Shown here one piece after another: positions 1 through 13,164 of a stretch of DNA of 64,000 bases (the stretch's first letter is position 1; each line of letters opens with the position of its first letter). The notes beneath the pieces are model-generated. The model saw nothing but the letters and a program-made list of their open reading frames with translations, ran no database searches and was not told the DNA's origin. The position numbers were made by a program, and so were the translations under genes. Location: assembly GCF_009557055.1 (NCBI RefSeq), contig NZ_CP045649.1, forward strand, positions 62,001 to 126,000, in the 5' to 3' direction. This DNA is from Nocardioides sp. dk884. Its GTDB lineage: Bacteria; Actinomycetota; Actinomycetes; Propionibacteriales; Nocardioidaceae.

Positions 1-174
1 CGCGACCGGCAGGCGGCGGAGCAGGCCGCGCAGGCGACCGACAACTACATCCGCTCGGTCGCGGGGACCTCCCCGGCCGAGCAGATCGCCACCGCCAAGC
101 AGCTGCTCGACACCGGCGCGATCACCGAGGAGGAGTACGACGTCCTGAAGTCCCGGGCGCTCGCGGCCGCCTGA
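1..174 (+). CDS. SHOCT-domain protein, C-terminal part only
   Basis: The reading frame is open from the first base of the window to a TGA at 172-174, so only the last 57 residues of a longer gene are present. They end in a SHOCT domain (short C-terminal domain): a helix with AEQIATAKQLLDTG, then AITEEEYDVLKSRAL. SHOCT tails sit on many actinobacterial membrane or PH-like proteins and are thought to mediate oligomerisation. The function of the whole protein cannot be told from this fragment. Confidence 0.75.
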   Translation, partial: RDRQAAEQAAQATDNYIRSVAGTSPAEQIATAKQLLDTGAITEEEYDVLKSRALAAA

Positions 175-254
175 GACCCGTCGGCTGCCGGGAGCCGGGG
201 AGAAGCGGTGGAGGGGAAGTCAGGACTGTCCGGACCCGCTGGTAGACAGGTCGC

Positions 255-2390
<2,136 letters not shown>

Positions 2391-2411
2391 GGGGAGTCCT
2401 AGGCTCGGTCC

Positions 2412-3299
2412 ATGCGCATCGGCCTCGCCCTCCTGCCCGACGTCCCCTGGGCGGAGGCGCGGCACCGCTGGCGCGCCACCGAGGAGATGGGCTTCGACCA
2501 CGCCTGGACCTACGACCACCTGGTCTGGGGTGGGCTGCCGGACGCCCGCTGGGGTGGCGCGACCCCGCTGCTCGCCGCGGCCGCGGGCGTGACCTCCACG
2601 ATCACGCTCGGCAGCCTGGTGTCCTCGCCCAACTTCCGCCACCCCTACCAGCTCTTCCGCGACGCCCAGATGCTCGAGGACGTCTCCGACGGCCGGTTCG
2701 TGCTCGGCCTGGGCGCCGGCGGCGACGTCGACTCCCGGGTGCTCGGCGGCGCCCCGATGCGCGTGCGCGAGCGGGTGGACCGCTTCCACGAGTTCGTGGA
2801 GGTGCTGACCCGGCTGCGCGAGGGCGACCGGGTCACCACGCGCGGTCGGTGGTTCTCCACCGAGGAGGCGCGCACCGTCGGGGGCCTGGACCGCACGCCG
2901 TACCTCCTCGCGGCCAACGGCCCGCGCTCGCTGCGCCTGGCCGCGCGCTCGGGCGACGCTTGGGTGACCACCGGGCCCGGCGGCGGGGTGGACCTCGAGG
3001 AGTGGTTCGCCGGCCTGGCGCGGTGCGCGGAGACCTTCACCGCGGCGTTGCACGACGCGGGGCGCGACCCTGCGATGGTGCGCCGCTACGTGATCACCGA
3101 CGCCTCCCCGCACCTGTCCGACGCGGGCCGCTACGCGCTGTCGAGCGTCGGCTTCTTCACCGACCTGGCCGGACGGCTGGGCGAGCTCGGCTTCACCGAC
3201 CTGGTCACCCACTGGCCGCGCCCGGACACGACGTACGTCGGCAGCGTCGACGTCCTCGAGACGGTCGCGCGCGACGTGCTGCCCGGTCTGCGCGGCTGA
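2412..3299 (+). CDS. LLM-class flavin-dependent oxidoreductase
   Basis: A 295-residue luciferase-like monooxygenase fold protein, predicted to use reduced FMN or F420 on an unknown substrate. The N-terminus MRIGLALLPDVPW, then WTYDHLVWGG, TLGSLVSSPNFRHP and GRFVLGLGAGGD near residue 100 are typical of the family. The C-terminal half has AARSGDAWVTTGPG. A TAGGCT box at 2400-2405 lies six bases before the ATG, which supports this start and a separate leaderless promoter 22 bases after recQ. Sequence alone does not separate FMN from F420 use. Confidence 0.85.
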   Translation: MRIGLALLPDVPWAEARHRWRATEEMGFDHAWTYDHLVWGGLPDARWGGATPLLAAAAGVTSTITLGSLVSSPNFRHPYQLFRDAQMLEDVSDGRFVLGLGAGGDVDSRVLGGAPMRVRERVDRFHEFVEVLTRLREGDRVTTRGRWFSTEEARTVGGLDRTPYLLAANGPRSLRLAARSGDAWVTTGPGGGVDLEEWFAGLARCAETFTAALHDAGRDPAMVRRYVITDASPHLSDAGRYALSSVGFFTDLAGRLGELGFTDLVTHWPRPDTTYVGSVDVLETVARDVLPGLRG

Positions 3300-3322
3300 G
3301 CCTCACGACCCCGGGAACGCCG

Positions 3323-3354
3323 CGAGGCGGCCACCCCGCAGGGTGACCGCCTCG
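3323..3354. terminator. Bidirectional hairpin terminator between convergent genes
   Basis: CGAGGCGGCCACCC (3323-3336) and GGGTGACCGCCTCG (3341-3354) pair with one mismatch over 14 bases around a CGCA loop. It lies between the convergent LLM oxidoreductase and MFS exporter genes. There is no long T run, as usual in actinobacteria. Confidence 0.7.
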
Positions 3355-3388
3355 TGGCGTCGCTGGTCCGAGCGGACCGAGGGTCGGC

Positions 3389-4873
3389 TCAGTGGCCGAC
3401 CATCAGGGTCGGGTCGGCCGGCATCTCCGCCTTGCGACGCGGCAGCAGGAACGCCGGCACCAGGACCACGAGGATCATGATCGTGGCCACCCAGAAGGTG
3501 CTGCTGAAGACCCCGGCCAGGTCGGCGAGGGGATTCGGGCCCATCAGGTCGACGTCGTTCTTCACGCCGTTGGTGAGCAGCACCGAGAAGATCGCGGTAC
3601 CGATCGAGGCGGCGACCTGCTGGATGATGTTGAGCAGCGTCGAGCCGCGCGCGATCGTGGCGCCGCGCAGCGTCTGCAGCGCCGCCGACATGATCGGCAT
3701 CATCGTGGCGCCCATGCCGAGGCCCTGGATGAACAGCGCCGTGCCGAGGAACCAGTACGACGTGGTGGCGTCGAGGGTGGCGAACAGGCCCATGCCGATG
3801 ACGATGGTCGTGACGCCGGCCAGCACGATCTTGCCGGGGCCGATCCGGTCGCTGAGCGCGCCGGCGATCGGCATCGTCAGCATCGCGCCGACGCCCTGCG
3901 GGGCGAGCAGCAGGCCGGAGGCGAGGGCGGTCTCGCCGCGCACGCTCTGGAAGTACTGCGGGAACAGCAGGCTGGCGCCGAAGAAGGCGATCGCGAACAG
4001 CGACATCGCGATCACCGCGACGGTGAGGTTGCGGTTGGCGAAGAGTCGCAGGTCGACCAGGGGGTGCAGGTTGCGGCGGGCGAGCGCCCAGGGCACGAAC
4101 GCGACGATCAGCACGGTGCCGATGAACGCGGGCACCAGGACCTCGGCGTCCTGGATGGTGCCGGTCTCGGGGATCATCGAGATGCCGTAGAGGAACAGCG
4201 CCAGGCCGGGGGAGAGCAGCACCATGCCGACCCAGTCGAAGGACTCCGACGGGGTCGGGTTGTCGGCCGGCAGCACCTTGGCGGAGTAGATCACCGCGGC
4301 GAGGCCGATCGGCACGTTGATGAGGAAGATCCAGTGCCAGCTGAGCGAGTCGATGAGCGCACCGCCCACGATCGGGCCGCAGATCGGGCCGAGCAGCATC
4401 GGGATGCCCATCACGGCCATCACGCGGCCGATCCGCTCGGGACCGGCGGCGCGGGTCAGGATCGTCATGCCCAGCGGCACGAGCATGCCGCCGCCGAGAC
4501 CCTGGACCACGCGGAACGCGACGAGCATCTCCAGCGAGGTGGCCGCGGCGCAGAGCGCGGAGCCGGCCGTGAACAGCACGATCGCGGCGAGGTAGAGCCG
4601 CTTGGTGCCGAACCGGTCGGAGGCCCAGCCGGTCAGGGGGATCACGCTGGCCAGCGCCAGCGTGTAGGCGGTCATCGTCCAGGCGACCTGCGCGGTGGTG
4701 GCGTTGAAGTCCTCCTGGAAGGTCTTCAGGGCCACCGAGACGACGGTGACGTCGAGGATCGACATGATGGCGCCGAGGACGACGACGCCGGCGACCAGCA
4801 GGACGCCACGGTCGAGGCGATCGGGCTTGCCGGGCGCGCCGGACGGGGGTTCGAGGGTGGTGTCGGTGCTCAC
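3389..4873 (-). CDS. DHA2-family (EmrB/QacA-type) MFS multidrug efflux transporter
   Basis: A 494-residue inner-membrane transporter with about 14 hydrophobic segments, predicted to export drugs in exchange for protons. Family motifs are present: DVTVVSVALKTFQEDF in helix 1, WASDRFGTKRLYL as motif A after helix 2, RVVQGLGGGMLVPLG, and LGPICGPIVGGALID as the drug-proton antiporter motif C. It ends with a charged tail (PRRKAEMPADPT). The GTG start is supported by TAGCCT six bases upstream (4880-4885 on the reverse strand). It is divergent from nothing obvious, and no adjacent regulator gene is seen. Confidence 0.92.
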   Translation of the reverse strand: MSTDTTLEPPSGAPGKPDRLDRGVLLVAGVVVLGAIMSILDVTVVSVALKTFQEDFNATTAQVAWTMTAYTLALASVIPLTGWASDRFGTKRLYLAAIVLFTAGSALCAAATSLEMLVAFRVVQGLGGGMLVPLGMTILTRAAGPERIGRVMAVMGIPMLLGPICGPIVGGALIDSLSWHWIFLINVPIGLAAVIYSAKVLPADNPTPSESFDWVGMVLLSPGLALFLYGISMIPETGTIQDAEVLVPAFIGTVLIVAFVPWALARRNLHPLVDLRLFANRNLTVAVIAMSLFAIAFFGASLLFPQYFQSVRGETALASGLLLAPQGVGAMLTMPIAGALSDRIGPGKIVLAGVTTIVIGMGLFATLDATTSYWFLGTALFIQGLGMGATMMPIMSAALQTLRGATIARGSTLLNIIQQVAASIGTAIFSVLLTNGVKNDVDLMGPNPLADLAGVFSSTFWVATIMILVVLVPAFLLPRRKAEMPADPTLMVGH

Positions 4874-4969
4874 CGTGGGAGGCTACGGGGGCCGTCCGGG
4901 GAGGGCGAGGGCTGAGGCCCCGCTCCGGGCATGGGAACTCTCACGCCCGGAACGGGAATAGAACCGGTT

Positions 4970-5458
4970 TCAGGAAACCAGCGCGCGGACAGCGTCGACC
5001 AGCGAGGCGTCGTCGGGCTCCACCCGCGGGGAGAAGCGCGCCACGACGGTGCCGTCGGCGGCGATGAGGAACTTCTCGAAGTTCCAGGCGATGTCGCCGG
5101 CCTCGCCCTGCTCGTTGGGCGTGGTGGTGAGCTCGGCGTAGATCGGGTGCCGGCCCTCGCCGTTGACCTCGATCTTCTCGGTCATCGGGAACGTGACGCC
5201 GTAGGTCGCCGAGCAGAACTCCGCGATCTCCTCGGGCGAGCCGGGCTCCTGACCCATGAACTGGTTGCACGGCAGGCCGATGACCTGGAACCCGCGGTCG
5301 GCGTACTCCTCGTGGAGCTTCTCCAGGCCGGCGTACTGCGGGGTGAGGCCGCACTTGCTCGCGACGTTGACCAGGAGCGCGGGCTGGCCGCCGGTGAGCT
5401 CGCCGAGGGTGGTCGGCGTGCCGTCCAGGCGGGCGATCGGGGCGTCGAGGATGCTCAT
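4970..5458 (-). CDS. Glutathione peroxidase family thiol peroxidase
   Basis: A 162-residue cytoplasmic peroxidase. The catalytic cysteine is C36 in NVASKCGLT; the family's Gln and Trp sites appear in LPCNQFMGQEPG and WNFEKFL. The active residue is an ordinary TGC cysteine, not selenocysteine, so like other bacterial members it probably reduces peroxides with thioredoxin or mycothiol rather than glutathione; that is family knowledge plus inference. The ATG at 5458 is six bases from TACTGT (5465-5470, reverse strand), indicating a leaderless start. The reading frame stays open far upstream, but that extension lacks family similarity. Confidence 0.92.
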   Translation of the reverse strand: MSILDAPIARLDGTPTTLGELTGGQPALLVNVASKCGLTPQYAGLEKLHEEYADRGFQVIGLPCNQFMGQEPGSPEEIAEFCSATYGVTFPMTEKIEVNGEGRHPIYAELTTTPNEQGEAGDIAWNFEKFLIAADGTVVARFSPRVEPDDASLVDAVRALVS

Positions 5459-5524
5459 GGGCTCACAGTAGTGAGGTCGCCCCAGGCTGGGGGCGCTGAT
5501 CGCCCGGATGTCGGTCGCGCCGAC

Positions 5525-5530
5525 TACCGT
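5525..5530 (+). promoter_or_regulatory. -10 box TACCGT that fixes the SNF2 helicase start
   Basis: TACCGT lies seven bases before the GTG at 5538, the spacing seen for many leaderless genes here. It argues that translation begins at GTG 5538 rather than the in-frame ATG at 5508. Confidence 0.55.
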
Positions 5531-5537
5531 CGTTCCG

Positions 5538-8425
<2,888 letters not shown>

Positions 8426-8429
<4 letters not shown>

Positions 8430-9130
8430 GCGACGGCGCCGTCACCCACCGCCGGCTGCCCGCCCGCCGCGGCGGCCTGCGGTCGCGCAGCTGGTGGGCG
8501 CGGGCGTGGCTGCGCGCGGTCGAGGAAGCGGCGTACACCCCCGAGGACCTGGTCGCCGGCCGGGCCGTGGCGCGCTCGGGGCGGGTCGGGCGGATCACCG
8601 TGGAGTCCGGCGGGTTCCTGGCCGCGGTCGAGGACGAGGGCGAGGCCTGGACAGTGGTGGGCGCGGTGCCGGTGCTCGACCGCGCGGGCGCCGAGGCGTT
8701 CGTGGAGACCGTCGCCGCGGAGTCCGGCCGGGTCGCCGCGCTGCTGGCCGGCGACCTCCCGCACGCGCTGGTCGAGCACGCCGAGGAGGCCGGCGTCGAG
8801 CTGTTGCCGTACGGCGGGGAGCTGGGCGCCACCTGCACCTGCGCGGCGTGGACCGACCCGTGCCCGCACGCCCTGGGGGTGCTGCTCCAGTTGGGTCAGC
8901 TGCTCGACGAGGACCCGTTCGTGTTGCTGCACCTGCGCGGCCTGCCCCGCGACGGCCTGCTCGCCCGGCTGCACGCGCTCAGCACCGGCACCGAGCCCGA
9001 GCCGTCCGCCGCTGAGCACGACCCCGCCGAGCACGACCTCGACGCGGGCATCGACGCTGTCGAGCGCGCCCGCCGGGTCCTGGAGATCCTCGAGCAGGAC
9101 CCCACCCACGGCATCGAGCACCTCCTCTGA
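8426..9130 (+). CDS. SWIM zinc-finger domain protein
   Basis: A 234-residue protein starting at GTG 8426, whose first bases overlap the TGA of the SNF2 gene (GTGA). The SWIM zinc finger CxCx(n)CxH is seen as CTCAAWTDPCPH near residues 137-148. The N-terminus RSRSWWARAWLRAVEE and the tract RGLPRDGLLARLHAL match proteins encoded beside SNF2 helicases. SWIM domains bind DNA or proteins, so this is likely a partner of the helicase. The tail is acidic and histidine-containing, without a recognised domain. Confidence 0.85.
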
Positions 9131-9145
9131 CCCACCCCCCTTTTC

Positions 9146-9364
9146 GCCGAGTCGGCGCCAATGGCGTGCCCAGTCGGCCCCCATGGTGCGCCGACTCGGC
9201 GCCAATGGTGCGCCGAGATGGCTGACTCGCGCCGCCATTAGCGCCGACTCGGGCAACCACGCGCGCCGACTCGGGCAACCACGCGCGCCGACTCGGGCAA
9301 CCACGCGCGCCGACTCGGGCAACCACGCGCGCCGACTCGGGCAACCACACGCGCCGACTCGGCG
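9146..9364. repeat. Cluster of 22-bp-period GCCGASTCGGC repeats
   Basis: An intergenic block with two repeat flavours. The first has about four units of GCCGAGTCGGCGCCAATGG type. The second has about five 22-base units built on GCCGACTCGGGCAACCAC plus GCGC, nearly identical to one another. Each unit contains an 11-base near-palindrome GCCGA-S-TCGGC followed by an 11-base spacer. Related blocks occur at 33,601-33,740 and 41,149-41,261. Spacers are not variable, so this is not a CRISPR array. Function is unknown. Confidence 0.85.
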
Positions 9365-9378
9365 CTAGCGTGCGCGTC

Positions 9379-9945
9379 ATGTCTCGGACCCGGCCCCGTG
9401 CCCTGGCGTTGACGGCGCCGCTGCTGGCGATCCCGTTGCTCGCGGGCTGTGGGCTGCTCGACCCGCCGGTGCTGAGCGCCGGCGGGTTCGGGGGGACGAT
9501 GGTGTCGGACGGGCGTACGAGCTGGTTCGGCACCCACCTGTGCCTCGAGGACGGCGAGGCGGAGGTCACCGTCGAGGCGGTGAGACCGCGCGGAGTGAGC
9601 GAGGACCTCGTGGAGGACTTCGACGCGCGCATCGCGTGGGCACCGCTGGCGCCCGCGCAGACCCTCAGCGGTCACCGGGGCCGCCTGCCCACCGGCTTCG
9701 AGGCGGCGGCCGGCGCCAGCGGTCCGATCGGGGAGTGCGGCGACCAGGAGAGCTATGCCTGGATGGTTCTCGGATTCCCCGATGCGGACGAGCCGATCGA
9801 GGTGACCGGCCTGGATCTCGAGTACGCCGTGGACGGCGACACCGCTTCCTCCCAGGTCGGCCTGACCTGGGTGCAGTGCCCGATCTGGGCTCGGCTCGGG
9901 CAGGGGGAGAAGGACTGCGTCCGGCTCAACCGGATGGGTTCCTGA
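9379..9945 (+). CDS. Putative lipoprotein of unknown function
   Basis: A 188-residue protein with a lipoprotein signal: basic MSRTRPR, a hydrophobic core, then lipobox LLAGC with the lipidated cysteine at residue 24. The mature part shows no domain I recognise; it has DGRTSWFGTHLCLEDGEAEV and several tryptophans. ATG 9379 is preceded by TAGCGT at 9366-9371 with seven bases between, supporting a leaderless start; a GTG nine bases upstream is possible but would overlap that box. Its 3' end overlaps the convergent tetR gene by 20 bases. Confidence 0.75.
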   Translation: MSRTRPRALALTAPLLAIPLLAGCGLLDPPVLSAGGFGGTMVSDGRTSWFGTHLCLEDGEAEVTVEAVRPRGVSEDLVEDFDARIAWAPLAPAQTLSGHRGRLPTGFEAAAGASGPIGECGDQESYAWMVLGFPDADEPIEVTGLDLEYAVDGDTASSQVGLTWVQCPIWARLGQGEKDCVRLNRMGS

Positions 9946-10492
9946 GCGCCGCCAGCGCCATCGAGGTCAGCAGCTCGTGCATCGCCTCGTCGGGCAGCAG
10001 CCCGCTGTGCGGGGTGGAGTTCAGCAGGCCGAACGTGGCGTGCGCGGTCGCCCGGGCCCGGTCCAGGTCGAGCCCGGGGTGAAGGTTGCGCAGCTGCGCG
10101 GCCCACAGGTCGACGTACGCGCGCTGCAGCGAGCGGACCTGCTCCCGGGCGTCGGGGGGCAGCGAGGACCAGTCGCGGTCCTGCACGACGATCAGCGCGC
10201 GGTGGCGCAGCGCGAAGTCGGCGTGCCAGTCCACCAGGCGCACCAGCGCGTCGTCGGCGTCGCTCGCCGCGGCCACCAGGTCGCGCCCGACCGTGAGCAG
10301 CTCCTCGCTGATCGAGACCAGCATCTCGGCGAGCATCGCGTCCTTGGAGGCGAAGTGCTTGTAGAGCGCCGGACCCGAGATGCCGCAGGCCTTGCCCAGG
10401 TCGGTGACCGGTACGCCGTGGAAGCCGCGGGCGGCGAACAGCTCCGCGGCGGTGGCGAGGATCTGCTCGCGGCGCGTCGGGGTGCTGCTCAT
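9926..10492 (-). CDS. TetR/AcrR-family transcriptional regulator
   Basis: A 188-residue one-component repressor. The N-terminal helix-turn-helix is clear: REQILATAAELFAARGFHGV, VTDLGKACGISGPALYKHF. The rest is the ligand-binding core, with FALRHRALIVVQDRDW resembling acyl-CoA-responsive TetR proteins found near fatty-acid or branched-chain catabolic genes. ACGGTA on the forward strand (10,499-10,504; TACCGT on the coding strand) is six bases from the ATG. It may act on the operator at 14,671-14,700 upstream of the acyl-CoA carboxylase operon; that link is only inference from function and proximity. Confidence 0.88.
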   Translation of the reverse strand: MSSTPTRREQILATAAELFAARGFHGVPVTDLGKACGISGPALYKHFASKDAMLAEMLVSISEELLTVGRDLVAAASDADDALVRLVDWHADFALRHRALIVVQDRDWSSLPPDAREQVRSLQRAYVDLWAAQLRNLHPGLDLDRARATAHATFGLLNSTPHSGLLPDEAMHELLTSMALAALRNPSG

Positions 10493-10572
10493 CCCCGCAC
10501 GGTAACGCCCGCGCCGCCGCCCGCCGCGGCCGGCTCAGTCGAGGCGGGCGAGGCGGGCGAGGCGGAGGAGCC

Positions 10573-11682
10573 TCACTCCAGGAACGCCGCGATCCGCTCG
10601 TGGTAGCCGGGCGGCTCCAGCAGGAACGAGTCGTGCCCGAACGGCGAGGAGAGCTCGGCCAGGTCGACCTTGACGCCGCAGCGCTCCAGCCCGGCCGCGA
10701 GCGCGCGGGACTGGGCGGTGTCGAAGCGCCAGTCGGAGTCGAAGCTGGTCACCTGGAAGCGGGTCCGGGTGGCGCGCAGCCGCTCCTCGGTCCACGGGTC
10801 GGCGAACGGGTCGAAGTAGTCCAGCAGCCGGGTGAGATAGAGGTAGGACAGCGCGTCGAAGCGGTCCAGGAACGTCTCGCCCTGGTGCTGCAGGTAGCGC
10901 TCGACGGCGAAGTCGGGGCCCAGGCGCCAGTCGTCGCCGGTGCTCTCGCGGCGGTGCCCGAACTTCGTCTCCAGCGAGGCGTTGGAGACGTAGGTGATGT
11001 GGGCCATCATCCGCGCGACCTTCTGGCCCAGCCGCGGGACGGTGCCGTGCTCGATGTAGCGGCCGTCGTGGAACTCCGGGTCGTTCATGATCGCCTCGCG
11101 CGCCACCGAGGAGAACGCGATGTTCTCCGGCGTCAGCCGCGAGGACGCCGCCACCACCACCGCGCGGTCGATCTGCTCCGGGGCGTCGATGGCCCACTGG
11201 AGCACCTGCATGCCGCCCAGCGAGCCGCCGACCGCGGCGTACAGCTGCTCGATCTCGAGGTGCGCGAGCAACCGGCGGTGCACCGCGACCAGGTCGCTCA
11301 TGTGCAGCAGCGGGAAGTCCAAGAAGTACGGCGTGCCGGTGGCCGGGTTGCGCGAGAGCGGGCCGGTCGTGCCCGAGCAGCCGCCGAGCAGGTTGGCCGA
11401 GACCACGAAGAAGCGGTCGGTGTCGACGGCCTTGCCCGGGCCGATCAGGTTGTCCCACCAGCCGCGCTTCTTGGCACCGAGGTGCAGCCCGGCGGCGTGC
11501 GCGTCGCCGGTGAGGGCATGGCAGACCATCACCGCGTTGTCCCGGGCGGGGGACAACCGGCCGTAGGTCTCGAAGGCGACCTCGACCTCGTCGAGGCGGC
11601 CACCGCCGCGCAGGTGCAGCGGGTCGTCCTCGGTGGCGAGGACGACCCGCTGCTGCTCGACGTAGCCGAGCGATCCGGTCAC
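10573..11682 (-). CDS. metX: Homoserine O-acetyltransferase
   Basis: A 369-residue alpha/beta hydrolase-fold enzyme transferring acetyl from acetyl-CoA to homoserine, the first committed step of methionine synthesis by direct sulfhydrylation. Motifs seen: CHALTGDAHA, GGCSGTTGPLS, and the nucleophile elbow GGSLGGMQVLQWA with catalytic Ser. The aspartate/histidine end is seen in SSPFGHDSFLLEP. The GTG start at 11,682 overlaps the stop of metY by four bases, so the two are translationally coupled in a metY-metX operon. Confidence 0.95.
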   Translation of the reverse strand: MTGSLGYVEQQRVVLATEDDPLHLRGGGRLDEVEVAFETYGRLSPARDNAVMVCHALTGDAHAAGLHLGAKKRGWWDNLIGPGKAVDTDRFFVVSANLLGGCSGTTGPLSRNPATGTPYFLDFPLLHMSDLVAVHRRLLAHLEIEQLYAAVGGSLGGMQVLQWAIDAPEQIDRAVVVAASSRLTPENIAFSSVAREAIMNDPEFHDGRYIEHGTVPRLGQKVARMMAHITYVSNASLETKFGHRRESTGDDWRLGPDFAVERYLQHQGETFLDRFDALSYLYLTRLLDYFDPFADPWTEERLRATRTRFQVTSFDSDWRFDTAQSRALAAGLERCGVKVDLAELSSPFGHDSFLLEPPGYHERIAAFLE

Positions 11683-12965
11683 TTGCTGGCGGCCAGCGCC
11701 TGCTCGAGGTCGGCGATCAGGTCCTCGACGTTCTCGATGCCGATGGACAGGCGGACCATGTCCTCGGGCACGCCGGCGGCCTGGAGCTCCTCGGGGGTGA
11801 GCTGGCTGTGGGTGGTCGTCGCGTTGTGGATCGCCAGCGACTTGGCGTCACCGATGTTGGCCAGGTGGCTGAAGAGCCCCAGCGCCTCGATGAAGCGGGT
11901 GCCGCCCTCGCGCCCGGACTTCAGCCCGAAGCTGAGCAGGCCGCCGTACCCCTTGCCGGTGAAGGTGCGGTCCGCGACCTCCTTGTACGGCGAGTCCGCC
12001 AGGCCGGGGTAGGAGACCCAGGAGACCGCGTCGTGGTCGCTGAGGTACTGCGCGACGGTGAGCGCGTTGGAGCTGTGGCGCTCCATGCGCAGGTGGAGGG
12101 TCTCCAGGCCCTGGAGGAAGAGCCAGTTGTTCATCGGCGTCGAGGCGGCGCCGGTGTTGCGCAGCAGCACCGTGCGCGCCCGGATGATGTAGGCCAGGTT
12201 GCCGACCGCCTCGGTCCACACGACGCCGTGGTAGGCCCCGTCGGGCTGGGTCAGGCCGGGGAAGCGCTCGGCGTGCGCGGCCCAGTCGAAGCTGCCGGCG
12301 TCGACGATGACGCCGCCGATCGAGGTGCCGTGGCCGCCGATGTACTTGGTGGCGGAGTGCACCGCGACGTCCGCGCCGAGGTCGAAGACCCGGGAGAGGT
12401 ACGGCGTGGGGGCGGTGTTGTCCACGATCAGCGGCAGGCCCTGGGCGTGGGCGGCGTCGGCCCAGGCGCGGACGTCGACGACGTTGATCTTGGGGTTGCC
12501 GACGGTCTCGGCGAAGACCAGCTTGGTCTTCTCATCGACGGCGGCGGCGAGCTCCTCGGGCTTCTCGGGGTCGACGAAGCGGACCTCGATGCCGAACTGC
12601 GGGAGCGTGTGCGCGAACAGCGCGTAGGTGCCGCCGTAGAGCGTGGAGAGCGCAACGATGTTGTCGCCGGTGTAGGTCAGGTTCAGCACGGCGTAGGTGA
12701 TCGCCGCGGAGCCGGACGCCGTCGCGAGCGCCCCCACGCCGCCCTCGAGCTGCGCCATCCGCTCCTCGAACACCGACTGGGTCGGGTTCATGATGCGGGT
12801 GTAGATGTTGCCCGGCTCGGCCAGCGAGAACAGGTTCGCGGCGTGCTCGGTGTCGTTGAAGACGTACGACGTGGTCTGGTAGATCGGCACGGCCCGGGCG
12901 TTGGTCGTCGGGTCGGCGACCTCCTGGCCTGCATGGACGGCGAGAGTCTCGGGGCGGTAGGTCAT
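11679..12965 (-). CDS. metY: O-acetylhomoserine aminocarboxypropyltransferase (sulfhydrylase)
   Basis: A 428-residue PLP enzyme that makes homocysteine from O-acetylhomoserine and sulfide, using the product of metX. Cys/Met-metabolism motifs include YTRIMNPTQSVFEERMAQLEGG near the N-terminus, ALSTLYGGTYALFAHT, and the PLP lysine in DVAVHSATKYIGGHGTSIGG. The ATG at 12,965 was chosen over upstream in-frame starts because AGGAG lies just ahead of it and family proteins start MTYRPETLAVHAGQ. Unlike most genes here it has a ribosome binding site and a structured leader, so methionine- or sulfur-responsive control is likely. Confidence 0.95.
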   Translation of the reverse strand: MTYRPETLAVHAGQEVADPTTNARAVPIYQTTSYVFNDTEHAANLFSLAEPGNIYTRIMNPTQSVFEERMAQLEGGVGALATASGSAAITYAVLNLTYTGDNIVALSTLYGGTYALFAHTLPQFGIEVRFVDPEKPEELAAAVDEKTKLVFAETVGNPKINVVDVRAWADAAHAQGLPLIVDNTAPTPYLSRVFDLGADVAVHSATKYIGGHGTSIGGVIVDAGSFDWAAHAERFPGLTQPDGAYHGVVWTEAVGNLAYIIRARTVLLRNTGAASTPMNNWLFLQGLETLHLRMERHSSNALTVAQYLSDHDAVSWVSYPGLADSPYKEVADRTFTGKGYGGLLSFGLKSGREGGTRFIEALGLFSHLANIGDAKSLAIHNATTTHSQLTPEELQAAGVPEDMVRLSIGIENVEDLIADLEQALAASK

Positions 12966-13040
12966 GGCAGCTCCTGGTCGACTGTGGGAGGGGGCTCCGG
13001 TGCCGGTGGGGCACCCGTGCGCACCTCGGTCCGGCACCAG
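12966..13040 (-). promoter_or_regulatory. Structured 5' leader of metY-metX, riboswitch-like
   Basis: On the metY strand the presumed transcript starts near 13,037, just past a TACTTT -10 box (AAAGTA forward, 13,044-13,049). It opens with GGTGCCGG (13,031-13,038) that pairs perfectly with CCGGCACC (12,999-13,006), enclosing a GC-rich interior, followed by the AGGAG site. I could not match it to the conserved core of the SAM-I, SAM-II or SAM-IV classes, so it is only a candidate regulatory RNA. Confidence 0.4.
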
Positions 13041-13071
13041 CCTAAAGTAGAGCAAAATGGTGGACTTTAGG
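13041..13071. promoter_or_regulatory. Inverted-repeat operator at the metY promoter
   Basis: CCTAAAGT (13,041-13,048) and ACTTTAGG (13,064-13,071) form perfect 8-base arms 15 bases apart in an A/T-rich patch that contains the presumed -10 box of metY. The layout suits a dimeric repressor. The regulator is not identified. Confidence 0.5.
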
Positions 13072-13164
13072 GGTTCCGCTGGGTGAGCGGTCTGCACCGG
13101 TGCGCTCGTCCCGGCGCCTGAGATTGCGCGGCGAGGGAGGGCGTGGAGGGGAAAGGCTGGGGCG

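Noticed and set aside
4970..5458. Selenocysteine in the glutathione peroxidase
   Set aside because: The active-site codon is a normal cysteine codon, and no TGA occurs in the frame.
9240..9364. Tandem 22-base repeats considered as a CRISPR array
   Set aside because: The whole 22-base period is conserved, there are no variable spacers, and no cas genes are near.
9926..10572. A copy of the GGTTAACGTTCGCTAACC operator at the tetR promoter
   Set aside because: Only a single half-site-like GGTAACG is present near 10,501, with no inverted partner, so autoregulation through that operator cannot be claimed.
12966..13071. Known SAM riboswitch (SAM-I, SAM-II or SAM-IV) ahead of metY
   Set aside because: I could not find the conserved core elements of these classes. 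It was kept only as a structured-leader candidate.
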